DNA from: VXPQ01 sp965223485
Lineage (GTDB): Bacteria > Bacteroidota > Rhodothermia > Rhodothermales > VXPQ01
DNA length: 64,000 nt
Assembly (NCBI GenBank): GCA_965223485.1
Contig: OZ244993.1
Coordinates: 62,001-126,000 of the forward strand
Direction: 5' to 3'
Shown here in pieces: positions 18,517 to 27,974 of the stretch. The notes under the pieces were generated by a model that ran no database searches, had not been told where the DNA came from, and saw only the letters and a program-made list of their open reading frames with translations. Position 1 is the first letter of the stretch, and each line of letters starts with the position of its first letter. The position numbers and the translations under genes were made by a program.

Positions 18517-18592
18517 TGGAGCCAACGACCGGACTTGAACCGGTGACCTGCTCATTACGAGTGAGCTGCTCTACCAACTGAGCTACGTTGGC
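18517..18592 (-). tRNA. tRNA-Thr (anticodon CGT)
   Basis: The reverse strand folds as a full cloverleaf: acceptor GCCAACG/CGTTGGC, D-arm GCTCAGTTGGTAGAGC, anticodon stem GCTCA/TGAGC with loop CTCGTAA, and T-arm ACCGGTTCAAGTCCGGT. The anticodon CGT reads the Thr codon ACG. The discriminator base is U and the 3' CCA is encoded (18517-18519). Confidence 0.96.
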
Positions 18593-18788
18593 CGGTACAT
18601 GCGTCGCTTGCGACGAAGCGCCCCTCTCACGCATGACCTTTCGACTTGATCCCGGCATGATTCATAGTACCGGACTGCCCTGAACATCTTCCGGGAAGCA
18701 CGCCGGTCCACATGAAACGCAATGTATTTCCAGGCGTTTGCGTGTACCTTGCGCATGCCTCGCCGTGTATCCCTGCATCTCATCGGAC

Positions 18789-20159
18789 GTGTCCCTGTCC
18801 CCTTCCATAACAGATTGGAGTCCCGCGTCCTGGCGAGAGCGGCCTGCGATGCAGCAACCCACGTACCGCGATCAGGCCGAATTGTCCGAAGCGCTGGCGA
18901 AGTTACATGCTTTGCCCCCGCTCGTGACATCCTGGGAAATCCATGTGCTCAAGAAACAGATTGCCGAAGCGACGCAAGGGCAGCGTTTTATCCTGCAGGG
19001 CGGCGAATGCGCGGAACACTTCGACGAATGCAGCGCGCAGATTATCGCCAATCGTCTGAAGGTGCTTCTTCAGATGAGCCTCGTACTGATCTTCGGGATC
19101 CGGACACGCGTCGTGCGGATAGGCCGCTTTGCAGGCCAGCATGCCAAACCCCGCTCTTCCGATAGCGAAACCCGCGATGGAATAACGCTCCCGAGCTACC
19201 GGGGCGATATCGTCAACAGTGCAGATTTCACGCCCGAGGCGCGCGAGCCGGATCCCAAGCGGATGCTACGCGCCCATGCGCATTCCGCGATGACGCTGAA
19301 TCTCGTCCGTGCGCTCATCAATACGGGCTTTGCGGATCTCCACCATCCGGAATACTGGAACCTCGATTTCATCCACCGTACGCCGCTGGAAAACGAATAC
19401 CGGCAGATCCTCGAATCCATTCGCGAGACGGTTTCGTTCATTGAAACCGTCTCGGGCAACCCGCTTCACAGCCTGGAACGCACCCAGTTCTTCACCAGCC
19501 ATGAAGCATTGCACCTGCCCTACGAAGAAGCCTTCACGCGCAACGTGCCGCACAATGAAGGCATATTCAATCTGGCAACCCACTTCCCGTGGATCGGCGC
19601 CAGAACTGCTGACTGCGAGGGAGCCCACATCGAATATGCGCGCGGCCTCGTCAATCCGATCGGCGTGAAAGTAGGACCCTTCATGTCGCCGGAGGATCTG
19701 GTGCGCATCGTACGAATCCTGAACCCCGAAAACGACCCCGGTCGACTCGTACTTATTCATCGTCTGGGCGCCGGCTGCATCGCCGATCTCCTGCCCCCCC
19801 TGATCCGGGCCGTGCAGGTTTCGGGCACGCCTGTGTTGTGGATGAGCGATCCCATGCACGGAAATACTGAATTGACGGGTGCAGGCATCAAGACCCGGCG
19901 CTTCGAAAACATCCTGGACGAACTTGAACAGGCATTTGACATTCATGCTGCGGAGGGATCGCATCTCGGCGGCGTGCATTTCGAACTCGCGGGAGAAGAC
20001 GTTACCGAATGCACAGGCGGCGCAAGCGGCCTGGAGGACACCGATCTGGTACGCGCCTACAAATCGCAAGTCGACCCGCGGCTGAATTACGAACAAGCAC
20101 TGGAAATGGCTTTTCTTATCGTGAGAAAGAAAAATCGCATGGAAAACAAATCGGCTTAA
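18789..20159 (+). CDS. Class II 3-deoxy-7-phosphoheptulonate (DAHP) synthase
   Basis: 456 aa from a GTG at 18789. No ATG lies upstream of the conserved WSPASWRERPAMQQPTY, and the TTG at 18738 would add implausible Cys-rich sequence. Catalyses condensation of phosphoenolpyruvate and erythrose-4-phosphate, the first shikimate step. Family features are ILQGGECAEHFDECSA, GRFAGQHAKPRSSDSETRDG, LPSYRGDIVN, EGAHIEYARGLVNPIGVKVG, MSDPMHGNT and GSHLGGVHFELAGEDVTECT, including the metal-binding Cys, His, Glu and Asp. Length is typical. Its stop overlaps the next gene's start (TAATG), unusual company for a TonB receptor. Confidence 0.95.
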   Translation: MSLSPSITDWSPASWRERPAMQQPTYRDQAELSEALAKLHALPPLVTSWEIHVLKKQIAEATQGQRFILQGGECAEHFDECSAQIIANRLKVLLQMSLVLIFGIRTRVVRIGRFAGQHAKPRSSDSETRDGITLPSYRGDIVNSADFTPEAREPDPKRMLRAHAHSAMTLNLVRALINTGFADLHHPEYWNLDFIHRTPLENEYRQILESIRETVSFIETVSGNPLHSLERTQFFTSHEALHLPYEEAFTRNVPHNEGIFNLATHFPWIGARTADCEGAHIEYARGLVNPIGVKVGPFMSPEDLVRIVRILNPENDPGRLVLIHRLGAGCIADLLPPLIRAVQVSGTPVLWMSDPMHGNTELTGAGIKTRRFENILDELEQAFDIHAAEGSHLGGVHFELAGEDVTECTGGASGLEDTDLVRAYKSQVDPRLNYEQALEMAFLIVRKKNRMENKSA

Positions 20160-22423
20160 TGATCGCGCGCCTGCCACGGAACGCTTGCATTCTTCTCGGG
20201 CTTATCGGGCTCGCGCTATTGTTCATGCCGAACCGCGTCCATGCGCAGCAGTATGCCGCCGTGCGCGGGTTCGTAACCTCCCTGGAAGACGGACAACCAC
20301 TCCAGGGAGTACACGTTATCCTTACACAGGACGACACCATTCTCGGCGCCGTAACCGATCCCGACGGGATATACCTGATTGGCCGCGTTCCGGAAGGGCG
20401 GTACATACTCCGGGCCACATTTATCGGGTTCGAGACCTTTGCGGACACCCTCGACCTTGCAGCGGGCGACTCAAGGCACCTCGACATTGCACTGGCCGAG
20501 CAACAAGCCGCAATAGGTGAAGTCATCGTCGAGGCCGAACGGGAAACCGGCGCTGCCCACGTGACCGCAGGCCAGCAACGAGTGCTCCCGCAAGACATCG
20601 AGTTGATCCCCTCGCCCAGCGTTTCCGGTGATCTCGTCAACTACCTTGCCGCCCAGCCCGGCGTGGTATCCATGGGAGATCGTGGAGGGCAGGTCTTCAT
20701 CCGAGGCGGAGAACCCTCCCAGAACCTTACGCTGCTCGACGGCATGCATATCTACCAGCCATTCCACCTGCTGGGGTTCTATTCGGCGTTCCCGTCGGAC
20801 ATCATCAATAACGCGGACATCTACGCAGGCGGATTCGGCGCCCAATTTTCGGGACGCCTCTCCTCTGTTATCGATGTGCAAACACGCAACGGCAACAAAC
20901 GGCAATACGAAGCAGGCGTCGCGCTGACGCCCTTCGTAAATTCGGCCCGTCTGGAGGGACCGCTGGTGGGAAATATTTCATTCCTCGGATCGGCCCGCAT
21001 CTCGACCCTCGAAGAAGTGGCGTCCCTCTATGTGGCGGACGACCTGTCCTACCGGTTCGGCGACCTGTTCGGCAAGATGCACATCCCGATCGCGCGGAAT
21101 CACCAGACTTCCGTTTCGGCGGTGCATACGTTCGACCGGGGCACATTGGCGGAGCCGACGCTCTTCAGCTCCAATAATGAGATTCGCTGGAAAAACACCG
21201 CGCTCGGCCTACGGCATCTCGTGCTCCCCAGGGCGCTTCCCATCCTCGGCGAAGCCCTGTTTTCCTGGTCCCGTCTCCAAACAGAGTACGGGCCGCGCGA
21301 CGAGCCGTCCCGAACCACCGACATAGACAACTACAATCTTGAAGTCAATTTTACCAACTTCGGGCAAAGCGTTGAAGTGGGATGGGGGTTCTTCGCGCGC
21401 AATGTCGAACTCACTGCAAACCTCGGAGGGACCTACCAGAACATCGTGGACAACTTCGTCCGCTCGACCAACGCAGGCGGGTGGGTGGAACCGGAATTCG
21501 ACCTTGGCAACGGCCTCCGGCTGCGGATCGGCGCAGTCGGGCAGTTCTTCGGCAATTCAGGCTTTTTCGTGGAGCCGCGCATGCGAGGCGTCTATGAACG
21601 GGGCATCCATCAGTGGAGTATGGCCGGCGGCATGTACCGGCAAAACATCATTGGGCTAAGCGATCGGCGCGACGCCGCCAGTATCTTTACAGCCTACGCA
21701 GAGGCGCCGACCGGAGAGGTTCCAACCGCCCTGCATGGCATTGCCGGGTATAGGATCACGCTCTCTTCGTCCCTCGAACTCTCGACGGAAGCGTTCTACA
21801 AGAATCTCCGTAACCTGTTTATTGCGGAATGGACGTCCTTTCCCCGTTTCACGACACGACTTCAGCCGGCGGACGGTACGGTCCGCGGCCTGGACCTCCG
21901 CGTAGAGTTCCATCGTCCGAATTTCTACGCCTACCTCAACTACGGCTACTCCTCGACCCGGTACAATGCTATGCAGGAATCGCTGCCTGTATGGTTCGGC
22001 ACGGATCGGCTCGCCTTCCGTCCGCCGCACGACCGGCGCCACCAGCTCAACCTGATCCTGAGCGGGTCCGCGTACGGATTCGACATGAGCGCCCGCTGGA
22101 ATATCGGATCGGGCCTTCCCTATACCCAGGTGCGCGGTTTCGACGGATTCATCCTGATGGATGGCGTGGTGGATGTGGAAGGGATCCAGGGCTTCCCGCG
22201 CGTGATCTACGATCGGCCCTACAAGGGTATTCTCCCCACATACCACCGGCTCGACGTAACGATCGGGCGGCAGATGTCCACGCGCGCGGCGGACATCACC
22301 GTGCAGATCGGCGCCATCAACACCTACAATCGGCCCAATCTTTTTGCTCTGGACGTATTTACCCTGCAGCGAACCGACCAGCTCCCCTTCGTTCCCACTG
22401 TGGGCATCGAGATCGAATTCTGA
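20159..22423 (+). CDS. TonB-dependent outer membrane receptor with carboxypeptidase-regulatory-like domain
   Basis: 754 aa from the ATG at 20159, coupled to the DAHP synthase stop. Signal peptide LGLIGLALLFMPNRVHAQQ. Residues about 30-115 form a CarboxypepD_reg-like beta-sandwich (VRGFVTSLEDGQPLQGVHVI, GIYLIGRVPEGRYILRATFI). The plug follows (VSMGDRGGQVFIRGGEPSQN, LLDGMHIYQPFHLLGFYSAF), then a strand-rich barrel ending in the aromatic tail GIEIEF. Such receptors take up large or scarce ligands using TonB energy. The ligand is unknown. The lipoprotein gene 2 bp downstream is probably its surface or periplasmic partner. Confidence 0.93.
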   Translation: MIARLPRNACILLGLIGLALLFMPNRVHAQQYAAVRGFVTSLEDGQPLQGVHVILTQDDTILGAVTDPDGIYLIGRVPEGRYILRATFIGFETFADTLDLAAGDSRHLDIALAEQQAAIGEVIVEAERETGAAHVTAGQQRVLPQDIELIPSPSVSGDLVNYLAAQPGVVSMGDRGGQVFIRGGEPSQNLTLLDGMHIYQPFHLLGFYSAFPSDIINNADIYAGGFGAQFSGRLSSVIDVQTRNGNKRQYEAGVALTPFVNSARLEGPLVGNISFLGSARISTLEEVASLYVADDLSYRFGDLFGKMHIPIARNHQTSVSAVHTFDRGTLAEPTLFSSNNEIRWKNTALGLRHLVLPRALPILGEALFSWSRLQTEYGPRDEPSRTTDIDNYNLEVNFTNFGQSVEVGWGFFARNVELTANLGGTYQNIVDNFVRSTNAGGWVEPEFDLGNGLRLRIGAVGQFFGNSGFFVEPRMRGVYERGIHQWSMAGGMYRQNIIGLSDRRDAASIFTAYAEAPTGEVPTALHGIAGYRITLSSSLELSTEAFYKNLRNLFIAEWTSFPRFTTRLQPADGTVRGLDLRVEFHRPNFYAYLNYGYSSTRYNAMQESLPVWFGTDRLAFRPPHDRRHQLNLILSGSAYGFDMSARWNIGSGLPYTQVRGFDGFILMDGVVDVEGIQGFPRVIYDRPYKGILPTYHRLDVTIGRQMSTRAADITVQIGAINTYNRPNLFALDVFTLQRTDQLPFVPTVGIEIEF

Positions 22424-22425
22424 TT

Positions 22426-23451
22426 ATGCGCCTTGCATCCCTGCGAAATACGACCCTGAGCATCCTTGTTGCCGCTGCCTTTCTTGCTTCCTGCGAAAGC
22501 GCCGTCAACCCGCTCATCGGCGAACCGCGCCCATTCACGATCTGGGGGCTTCTGGACGCCGCGGCAGACACCCAGCGGGTGCGCATCTTTTCTATCGAAG
22601 GGGAACCCGGCATCGACCGGCCCGGCAACCTGGATGCCGCCGTAACGACTACGGACCTCGAAACCGGAGAAACGCTGGCCTGGACGCCCTACAAGATAAC
22701 ATACGATGACGGCGTTACAGCGCATCTCTTCGAGGCAGCGTTTCGCCCTGTGCATGGTCACCGCTACCGTCTTGACGTCACCCGGTCGGACGGCGCCGTA
22801 TCCAGCGCCACGGTGAGGGTGCCGCCCGAGGTGGATTTCACCCTCGAACGCTCGGACACCAGTCCGAGGGTCTTTGCCTACGTACGAGGAGATCCGCTTC
22901 CCAACCTGCTGGGCGTCGAAATGCGGTACGAAGCCACCAACGTGCCCCCCGCCCAGACCTGGCCCACCGACCTGAAACTCCATCCGGTCGTGAACTACCC
23001 CGTGGAAGTATCCTATCAGGGCACGGAGGATCGATTGAGGGACGGCGTACGATACGACATCAACATGGCGCACGATTTCGTGATCGTAGAGGAGGCATAC
23101 AAAAGCAAATGCCTGATAACCGATGGCAACCCCAACATCGCCCTGCGCCGCGTCGAGTTTCATTTTGTGGCGGCGAACGAAGAATGGAGTCCGCCGGGAG
23201 GCGTATTCGATCCTGAGGTGCTCATCGAACCCGGCGCCCTTTCCAATATTGAAAACGGATACGGCTTCTTCGGTGCAGGCGTGGTGGTCACCGAACGGTG
23301 GACCCCTCCGAAAAACCTGCGAGACTTTATTGGATTCAGTTCAGAGCAGGGATGCTCCCTGATACCGAGCGCTGGCAATCCGGCATGCACCTCTCCACCC
23401 GTTCCGTGCCTCGACGATGTCAGCGAAGATATCTGGAGCCTTTATTTTTGA
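22426..23451 (+). CDS. Lipoprotein partner of the TonB receptor (DUF4249-like)
   Basis: 341 aa from the ATG 2 bp after the receptor stop. The lipobox is in LVAAAFLASCES. The remainder is a beta-rich chain with DUF4249-like organisation: an early strand pair (GLLDAAADTQRVRIFSIEGE), a TYDDGV...GHRYRLDVTRSDG segment and a C-terminal WTPPKNLRDFIGF region with Cys-rich end (CSLIPSAGNPACTSPPVPCL). In Bacteroidota DUF4249 genes usually follow TonB receptors as here. Function is unknown. Its last 10 bp overlap the convergent mnmA end. Confidence 0.7.
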   Translation: MRLASLRNTTLSILVAAAFLASCESAVNPLIGEPRPFTIWGLLDAAADTQRVRIFSIEGEPGIDRPGNLDAAVTTTDLETGETLAWTPYKITYDDGVTAHLFEAAFRPVHGHRYRLDVTRSDGAVSSATVRVPPEVDFTLERSDTSPRVFAYVRGDPLPNLLGVEMRYEATNVPPAQTWPTDLKLHPVVNYPVEVSYQGTEDRLRDGVRYDINMAHDFVIVEEAYKSKCLITDGNPNIALRRVEFHFVAANEEWSPPGGVFDPEVLIEPGALSNIENGYGFFGAGVVVTERWTPPKNLRDFIGFSSEQGCSLIPSAGNPACTSPPVPCLDDVSEDIWSLYF

Positions 23452-24599
23452 ATCTCCAGGGAAGCATTACGGCGTGATTGCTCCCCCACCTGCTCGATCC
23501 AACCGCCGCCCACTACATCGTCGCCCTCGTACAACACCACGGACTGCCCGCGCGTGACGGCCTGGCGCGGCGTTGCAAAAGCTACATGAAGTTCGTCCGG
23601 CCCTTCCTGCCGGACCACACCGGGCGCCCCCGGATCGTTGTAACGGATTTTCACATCCACCGGCAATTCGTCGTCAAGATATTCGTACTTCACGAGATTG
23701 ATCTGCCGGGCCGTGAGCGCACCGCGGAATAACTCGTCGCGCGGACCCAGGACAATCGTGTTCGTTTCGGCGTCGATATCAATCACATAGGCCGGATAAC
23801 CGAGCGCCACGCCAAGGCCCCGGCGCTGTCCGATCGTGTAGAACGGATACCCCTCGTGCCTCCCGACCATGGTCCCGTCGGAGGTTACGAACAATCCTCC
23901 CGACACTTCCTCCGCCAATCCATCCACGCGGTCTTTCAGGAACCGCCGGTAATCATTGTCCGGGATGAAGCATATCTCGTAGGAATCGGGCTTGTCCGCC
24001 ACGCGGTCCAGTCCGTACGCAGCAGCCATCTCCCGGATGGCCGGCTTCTCGAATGCGCCCAGCGGGAGCAAGGTGCGGGCCAGATGCTCCTGGGACACTC
24101 CCCACAAAGCATAGCTCTGATCCTTGCGGGCGTCGAGCCCCTTCATCAGCACGATGCGACCCGTGGCTTCTTCGCGCCGGAGCCGCGCATAATGCCCGGT
24201 AGCTATGCAGTTGCAGCCCAGTTGCTCGGCCCGGCGCATCAGCGCCGCCCACTTTATATGCGTATTGCACAATACACACGGATTGGGCGTGCGGCCGGCA
24301 AGATATTCGCCGGTGAACCGCTCGATAACCCAATCGCCGAATTCCTCGCGGATGTCTACGATAAAATGCGTAAAGCCATACTTCACGGCGACGGCGCGCG
24401 CATCGTTCATGGATTCGAGCGTGCAACAACCAACCTCCTTGTCCCCGCGCTTTCCGGTGGGCCCGCCGCTGCGAGCGTAATCCCACGTCTTCATCGTGAC
24501 GCCGACCACCTCGTATCCCTGCTCATGCAGCATGACCGCCGCAACCGACGAATCCACGCCGCCGCTCATGGCCACCAGTACCCGTCCCTTCCTGTTCAT
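23442..24599 (-). CDS. mnmA: tRNA-specific 2-thiouridylase MnmA
   Basis: 385 aa from the ATG at 24599; extending upstream adds nothing conserved. The ATP-pyrophosphatase P-loop SGGVDSS is at residues 12-18. The two catalytic cysteines are visible in TPNPCVLCN and SYEICFIP, and the tRNA-contact motif GHYAR and the GQRRGLGVA segment are present. MnmA thiolates U34 of tRNA-Lys, -Glu and -Gln using sulfur relayed from a desulfurase. It overlaps the preceding convergent lipoprotein gene by 10 bp and is followed in the operon direction by no close gene. Confidence 0.96.
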   Translation of the reverse strand: MNRKGRVLVAMSGGVDSSVAAVMLHEQGYEVVGVTMKTWDYARSGGPTGKRGDKEVGCCTLESMNDARAVAVKYGFTHFIVDIREEFGDWVIERFTGEYLAGRTPNPCVLCNTHIKWAALMRRAEQLGCNCIATGHYARLRREEATGRIVLMKGLDARKDQSYALWGVSQEHLARTLLPLGAFEKPAIREMAAAYGLDRVADKPDSYEICFIPDNDYRRFLKDRVDGLAEEVSGGLFVTSDGTMVGRHEGYPFYTIGQRRGLGVALGYPAYVIDIDAETNTIVLGPRDELFRGALTARQINLVKYEYLDDELPVDVKIRYNDPGAPGVVRQEGPDELHVAFATPRQAVTRGQSVVLYEGDDVVGGGWIEQVGEQSRRNASLEIQK

Positions 24600-24612
24600 G
24601 GCTTCTCTTATG

Positions 24613-25428
24613 CTACAATACGTGCTTGGACCATCCGCCGTCCACAGGAAACCCGACACCGGTTACGTACGCGGCCCGCTTGCTTACGAGAAAAACCGCG
24701 GCCGCCGCAAATTCCTCCGGCTCTGCAATGCGCCGCAGTGCACTGTCTTCGGCCCATCCGGCCTCGATATCTTCGACAGAGGCCCCTGATGTCGAGGCAA
24801 GGTGTGTCGCCAGCTCCGTCAAACGCTCCGTGCGCGTATACCCCGGCAAAATGGTATTGACCGTAATACCCGCTGGGCCCAATTCCTCCGAAAGGCTCTT
24901 CGCAAAGCCTTGTACGCCGGCGCGAGTCGCATTGGAAAGGTACAGACCGGGAATCGGCCGTTTGGCCGAAATCGACGTGATCATCAGAATGCGGGCAAGC
25001 GGATCATCGGCCGCCGCTGCCGCCCGCAAATGCGGTAACGCCGCCCGGCACAACTGGATGGTGCTTATCAGGTTCAATTCAATCGCTGCACGCCACGTTT
25101 CGAGGGACAAATCGTCGATATAGCCGGGAGGAGGTCCGCCGGCGTTTGTCACAAGGATATGCAACCCGCCGAAATGCCCGCCAGTCCGGTCGACCGCATC
25201 GTGCACGGCGCGCTCGTCCGTCACATCGCATACAAGCGGAAGAATGCTTTCCCGATCGGCGCCGGCCTCCCGCACCAGGCGGTCGGCAGCCGCTGCAATG
25301 CGCTCCTCGTCCCGGGAACAGATCGCTACGCGACATCCTTCCCGAACAAGGGCGAATGCCACAGCATACCCCAACCCGCTGCTGGCCCCGGCTACAAACG
25401 CTGTCCGTCCTTCGATGCCCAGATCCAT
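24613..25428 (-). CDS. SDR-family oxidoreductase with an atypical catalytic motif
   Basis: 271 aa from the ATG at 25428 (a TTG at 25440 is also in frame). Rossmann nucleotide motif FVAGASSGLGYAVA near the N-terminus, then CSRDEERIAAA and TNAGGPPPG. The catalytic Ser lies in MITSISAKRP, but the usual Tyr-x-x-x-Lys is replaced by YLSNATRAGVQGFAKSL, where Arg stands near the Lys position. This SN..R form is known in a subgroup of FabG-like SDRs. The end VGFPVDGGWSKHVL is the standard SDR C-terminus. Substrate unknown. The start of mnmA lies 13 bp beyond its stop on the same strand. Confidence 0.88.
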   Translation of the reverse strand: MDLGIEGRTAFVAGASSGLGYAVAFALVREGCRVAICSRDEERIAAAADRLVREAGADRESILPLVCDVTDERAVHDAVDRTGGHFGGLHILVTNAGGPPPGYIDDLSLETWRAAIELNLISTIQLCRAALPHLRAAAAADDPLARILMITSISAKRPIPGLYLSNATRAGVQGFAKSLSEELGPAGITVNTILPGYTRTERLTELATHLASTSGASVEDIEAGWAEDSALRRIAEPEEFAAAAVFLVSKRAAYVTGVGFPVDGGWSKHVL

Positions 25429-25513
25429 TGTCTTTAACAAATATTCGCTTGTAAAAACCCGATATAATTGCGAAAGTTAGGTATATGCTCCCTCTTTTAA
25501 CAGTAGCGGCTTC

Positions 25514-25918
25514 ATGAACGACCACGACTCAGCCCAAACAACACCCCGTCGCCCTGTCGTAACCCCTTTGGCTCCGCCAGCGATAGGCCCCTACAACCAA
25601 GGCATCCTGGCCGGCAATACGTTCTATTGCTCCGGACAACTGGGAATCGATCCGAAAACGGGAAGCATGGTGACCGGCGGCGCAGAAGCCGAAACGGAAC
25701 GCGTGCTGGAAAACCTCGGCGCAGTGCTCAAAGCCGCACAAATGGATTACAGGAATGTCGTTCAGTGTACCGTGTACCTGGCGGACATTAACGATTATGG
25801 GGCCGTGAACGACATATACGCCCGGTATTTTCCGGAACTCCCGCCTGCCCGGCAATCCGTGGAAGTTTTGCTTCCCCGGGGTGCGCGGGTGGAAATCTCC
25901 TGTATTGCCGTCCGGTAG
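25514..25918 (+). CDS. RidA-family enamine/imine deaminase
   Basis: 134 aa, normal for RidA plus a short N-terminal extension (MNDHDSAQTTPRRP). Conserved positions are visible: AIGPYNQGILAGNTFYCSGQ, NLGAVLKAAQM, VVQCTVYLADINDY, PPARQSVEV with the active-site Arg, and GARVEISCIAV with Glu. RidA hydrolyses reactive 2-aminoacrylate-type enamines released by PLP enzymes. It is transcribed divergently from the SDR gene and converges on apt. Confidence 0.93.
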   Translation: MNDHDSAQTTPRRPVVTPLAPPAIGPYNQGILAGNTFYCSGQLGIDPKTGSMVTGGAEAETERVLENLGAVLKAAQMDYRNVVQCTVYLADINDYGAVNDIYARYFPELPPARQSVEVLLPRGARVEISCIAVR

Positions 25919-25961
25919 CAACCGGCTTCTGCCGGCTCCGGCCTACCTGCCCGCTTGTGTC

Positions 25962-26510
25962 CTACCCGTCGAACCGGAGTACGGACCCAATCATCGAATT
26001 ATCTTCAAGGCGGTCCCGACCCGACAGGTAATTCAGTTCGGCAAGGAACGAAAATCCGACAAGCTCCCCACCGGCTTCCCGGATCAGTTTCGCCGCCGCC
26101 GCCGCCGTGCCCCCCGTGGCGATCACGTCGTCATGGATAAGAACGCGGTCTCCCTCCACGACGGCGTCCATATGCATCTCCATACAATCCGTGCCGTATT
26201 CGAGATCGTATTCCATCCGGTACGTCCGCCAGGGTAGCTTGCCCTGTTTCCGAATGGGCACAAACCCGACATCGAGTTCCTGGGCCAAAGATAATCCGAA
26301 CAGGAAGCCACGCGCTTCGATCCCCGCCACCCTCGTAACGCCGGCGTCCCGAAAAGGTGCTGCGAGCGCCTCGACAGCCTGCCGAAACAAGACGGGATCC
26401 AGCAAGATCGGCGTCACATCCTTGAATGCAATACCGGGTTGGGGAAAATCCGGCACGGTGCGAACCGCATCATGTAAGGACTGTACGGATACTTCGGAAA
26501 ACAAATGCAT
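25962..26510 (-). CDS. apt: Adenine phosphoribosyltransferase
   Basis: 182 aa from the ATG at 26510 (a longer in-frame start at 26564 exists but lacks conservation). DFPQPGIAFKDVTPIL is the Apt N-terminal signature, AGIEARGFLFG the substrate loop, and VLIHDDVIATGGTAAAA the PRPP-binding motif. Converts adenine and PRPP to AMP in purine salvage. Length and motifs are standard. Confidence 0.95.
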   Translation of the reverse strand: MHLFSEVSVQSLHDAVRTVPDFPQPGIAFKDVTPILLDPVLFRQAVEALAAPFRDAGVTRVAGIEARGFLFGLSLAQELDVGFVPIRKQGKLPWRTYRMEYDLEYGTDCMEMHMDAVVEGDRVLIHDDVIATGGTAAAAAKLIREAGGELVGFSFLAELNYLSGRDRLEDNSMIGSVLRFDG

Positions 26511-26579
26511 TCGAGACAGGACTGAAAAACGGAAAACGAACTGCGCGGCCGAAGGGAAACGCATTCCGGCCGGAGCGCA

Positions 26580-27974
26580 TTACGGAACGCTGGCCCGCGG
26601 ACCGAGGCCCTTGTCGTACTGCTCCTTGTACGCGCGAACCGCCCTGAAGATAGCACTTGCCAGATAATCCTGCCCGCGCTCGCTTACCAGAAACGCCGCC
26701 TCGGACCGGTTGCTGAGAAATCCCAGTTCGACCAGCACGGCGGGCATGGAAGCGCCCCAGAGCACATAGAAACCGGCCTGTTTGACCCCCCGGTTCTTGC
26801 GTTGCACCCGTTTCTCGAACTGATCCTGGATAAGCACTGCGAGTTCCTGGCTCTGCTGCATGTACGCGCTTTGCGTAAGCGCCATGCGAATGAGTGCTTC
26901 CTCGTTCATATCCTCGTATTCCCGCTGGGAACTCTCCATCTTCACCGCCTCGTTCTCCCGCTCCATCGTGCTGCGGGCGGCATCGGTCTTGTGCAGGCCG
27001 ATGAAATAGGTCTCGGCGCCGCTCGCCGCCGCATTATCCGCCGAATTCACATGGATCGAAATGAAAAGCTTACCCCCACGTTCGTTGGCGATCCGTCCCC
27101 GGTCCTTGAGTTCGATAAACCGGTCGTCCTGGCGGGTGTACTCGACACGCACGCCGAGGCGCTCTGCAAGGTAGGCCCCGAGCTTCAGCGAGACGGCAAG
27201 GGTAATATCTTTTTCGAATATGCCAGGCCTTTTCGTTCCCGGATCCTTGCCCCCATGCCCGGCATCGATCACCACGGTGTCCAGAAGCCACTGCCCACCC
27301 GTCGGCACTGCCTCCTCTCTTCTGGATGCTAATAACGCCTCCCGCGTCCGACCGGTCGTTCCCCCCCCGATAGCGGGCAATTGATCGGTGGAAGCCGTGG
27401 CCAGCAGCGATACCGCCCGAACAGGAATCTGTCGGAGGTCCCTACCCTCCTCCCGGCGCGAAACAGCCTGCCCGGACACATAAGCAAGCCCCACAAGGAT
27501 GTCGTCGGAGCCGCCGTCGCGGTATGCCGAAGCCTGCAAGGGTTGCCCGGCATCAAGCATAAACCGGAAGAACAGATGGCCTTCGTCCTCTTCTCCCGAA
27601 TAGCGGATGACAGGCCCTGCGGCATCGCCCCTCACATGATCGGAAGCAAGCCTCGTATTGAAAAGGATCACTTCCATCTGTCCGTCGGCAAGCATGCGCG
27701 GCTCGCTATAAGCAGCCACCGGGCCGTCCGTATGAAAACGAATAACATAGCCCTTGCCGTCGGATCGCTCGGTCAAGGAAACGCGCTCCACCTGCGGGGT
27801 GGCGCGAAGCGCAACGGCGTTTAAGGAGGCCAGCGGAGGAACAGTGGCCTCACTCTCATGAGAAGACGCCCCCGCCGCAGAAGCGGCAAGGGCGACTATG
27901 GCGCAGAACCGGACAATTCCCCCTACGGGAAATTCGCCGCGCAAAAAGAAGCCCGGACGCAAACGATGCATCAT
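26580..27974 (-). CDS. N-acetylmuramoyl-L-alanine amidase (Amidase_3, AmiC-like)
   Basis: 464 aa from tandem ATGs at 27974/27971. Hydrophobic signal region IVRFCAIVALAASAAGASSH. Residues about 60-190 form a beta-rich AMIN-like domain (VERVSLTERSDGKGYVIRFH). The catalytic domain begins at LDTVVIDAGHGGKDPGT. Zinc ligands are the His of DAGHGG, Glu of IFEKDITLA and His of FISIHVNSADN, and the catalytic Glu is in AVLVELGFLSN. Cleaves the amide bond between MurNAc and the stem peptide during cell separation or wall turnover. Downstream of the sigma-factor cluster in the same orientation, with 185 bp separating it from the coiled-coil gene. Confidence 0.93.
   Translation of the reverse strand: MMHRLRPGFFLRGEFPVGGIVRFCAIVALAASAAGASSHESEATVPPLASLNAVALRATPQVERVSLTERSDGKGYVIRFHTDGPVAAYSEPRMLADGQMEVILFNTRLASDHVRGDAAGPVIRYSGEEDEGHLFFRFMLDAGQPLQASAYRDGGSDDILVGLAYVSGQAVSRREEGRDLRQIPVRAVSLLATASTDQLPAIGGGTTGRTREALLASRREEAVPTGGQWLLDTVVIDAGHGGKDPGTKRPGIFEKDITLAVSLKLGAYLAERLGVRVEYTRQDDRFIELKDRGRIANERGGKLFISIHVNSADNAAASGAETYFIGLHKTDAARSTMERENEAVKMESSQREYEDMNEEALIRMALTQSAYMQQSQELAVLIQDQFEKRVQRKNRGVKQAGFYVLWGASMPAVLVELGFLSNRSEAAFLVSERGQDYLASAIFRAVRAYKEQYDKGLGPRASVP

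Noticed and set aside
18738..18788. Upstream TTG start for the DAHP synthase
   Set aside because: It would add a Cys-rich stretch (RVPCACLAVYPCISS) not found in the family; the GTG at 18789 gives the usual N-terminus.
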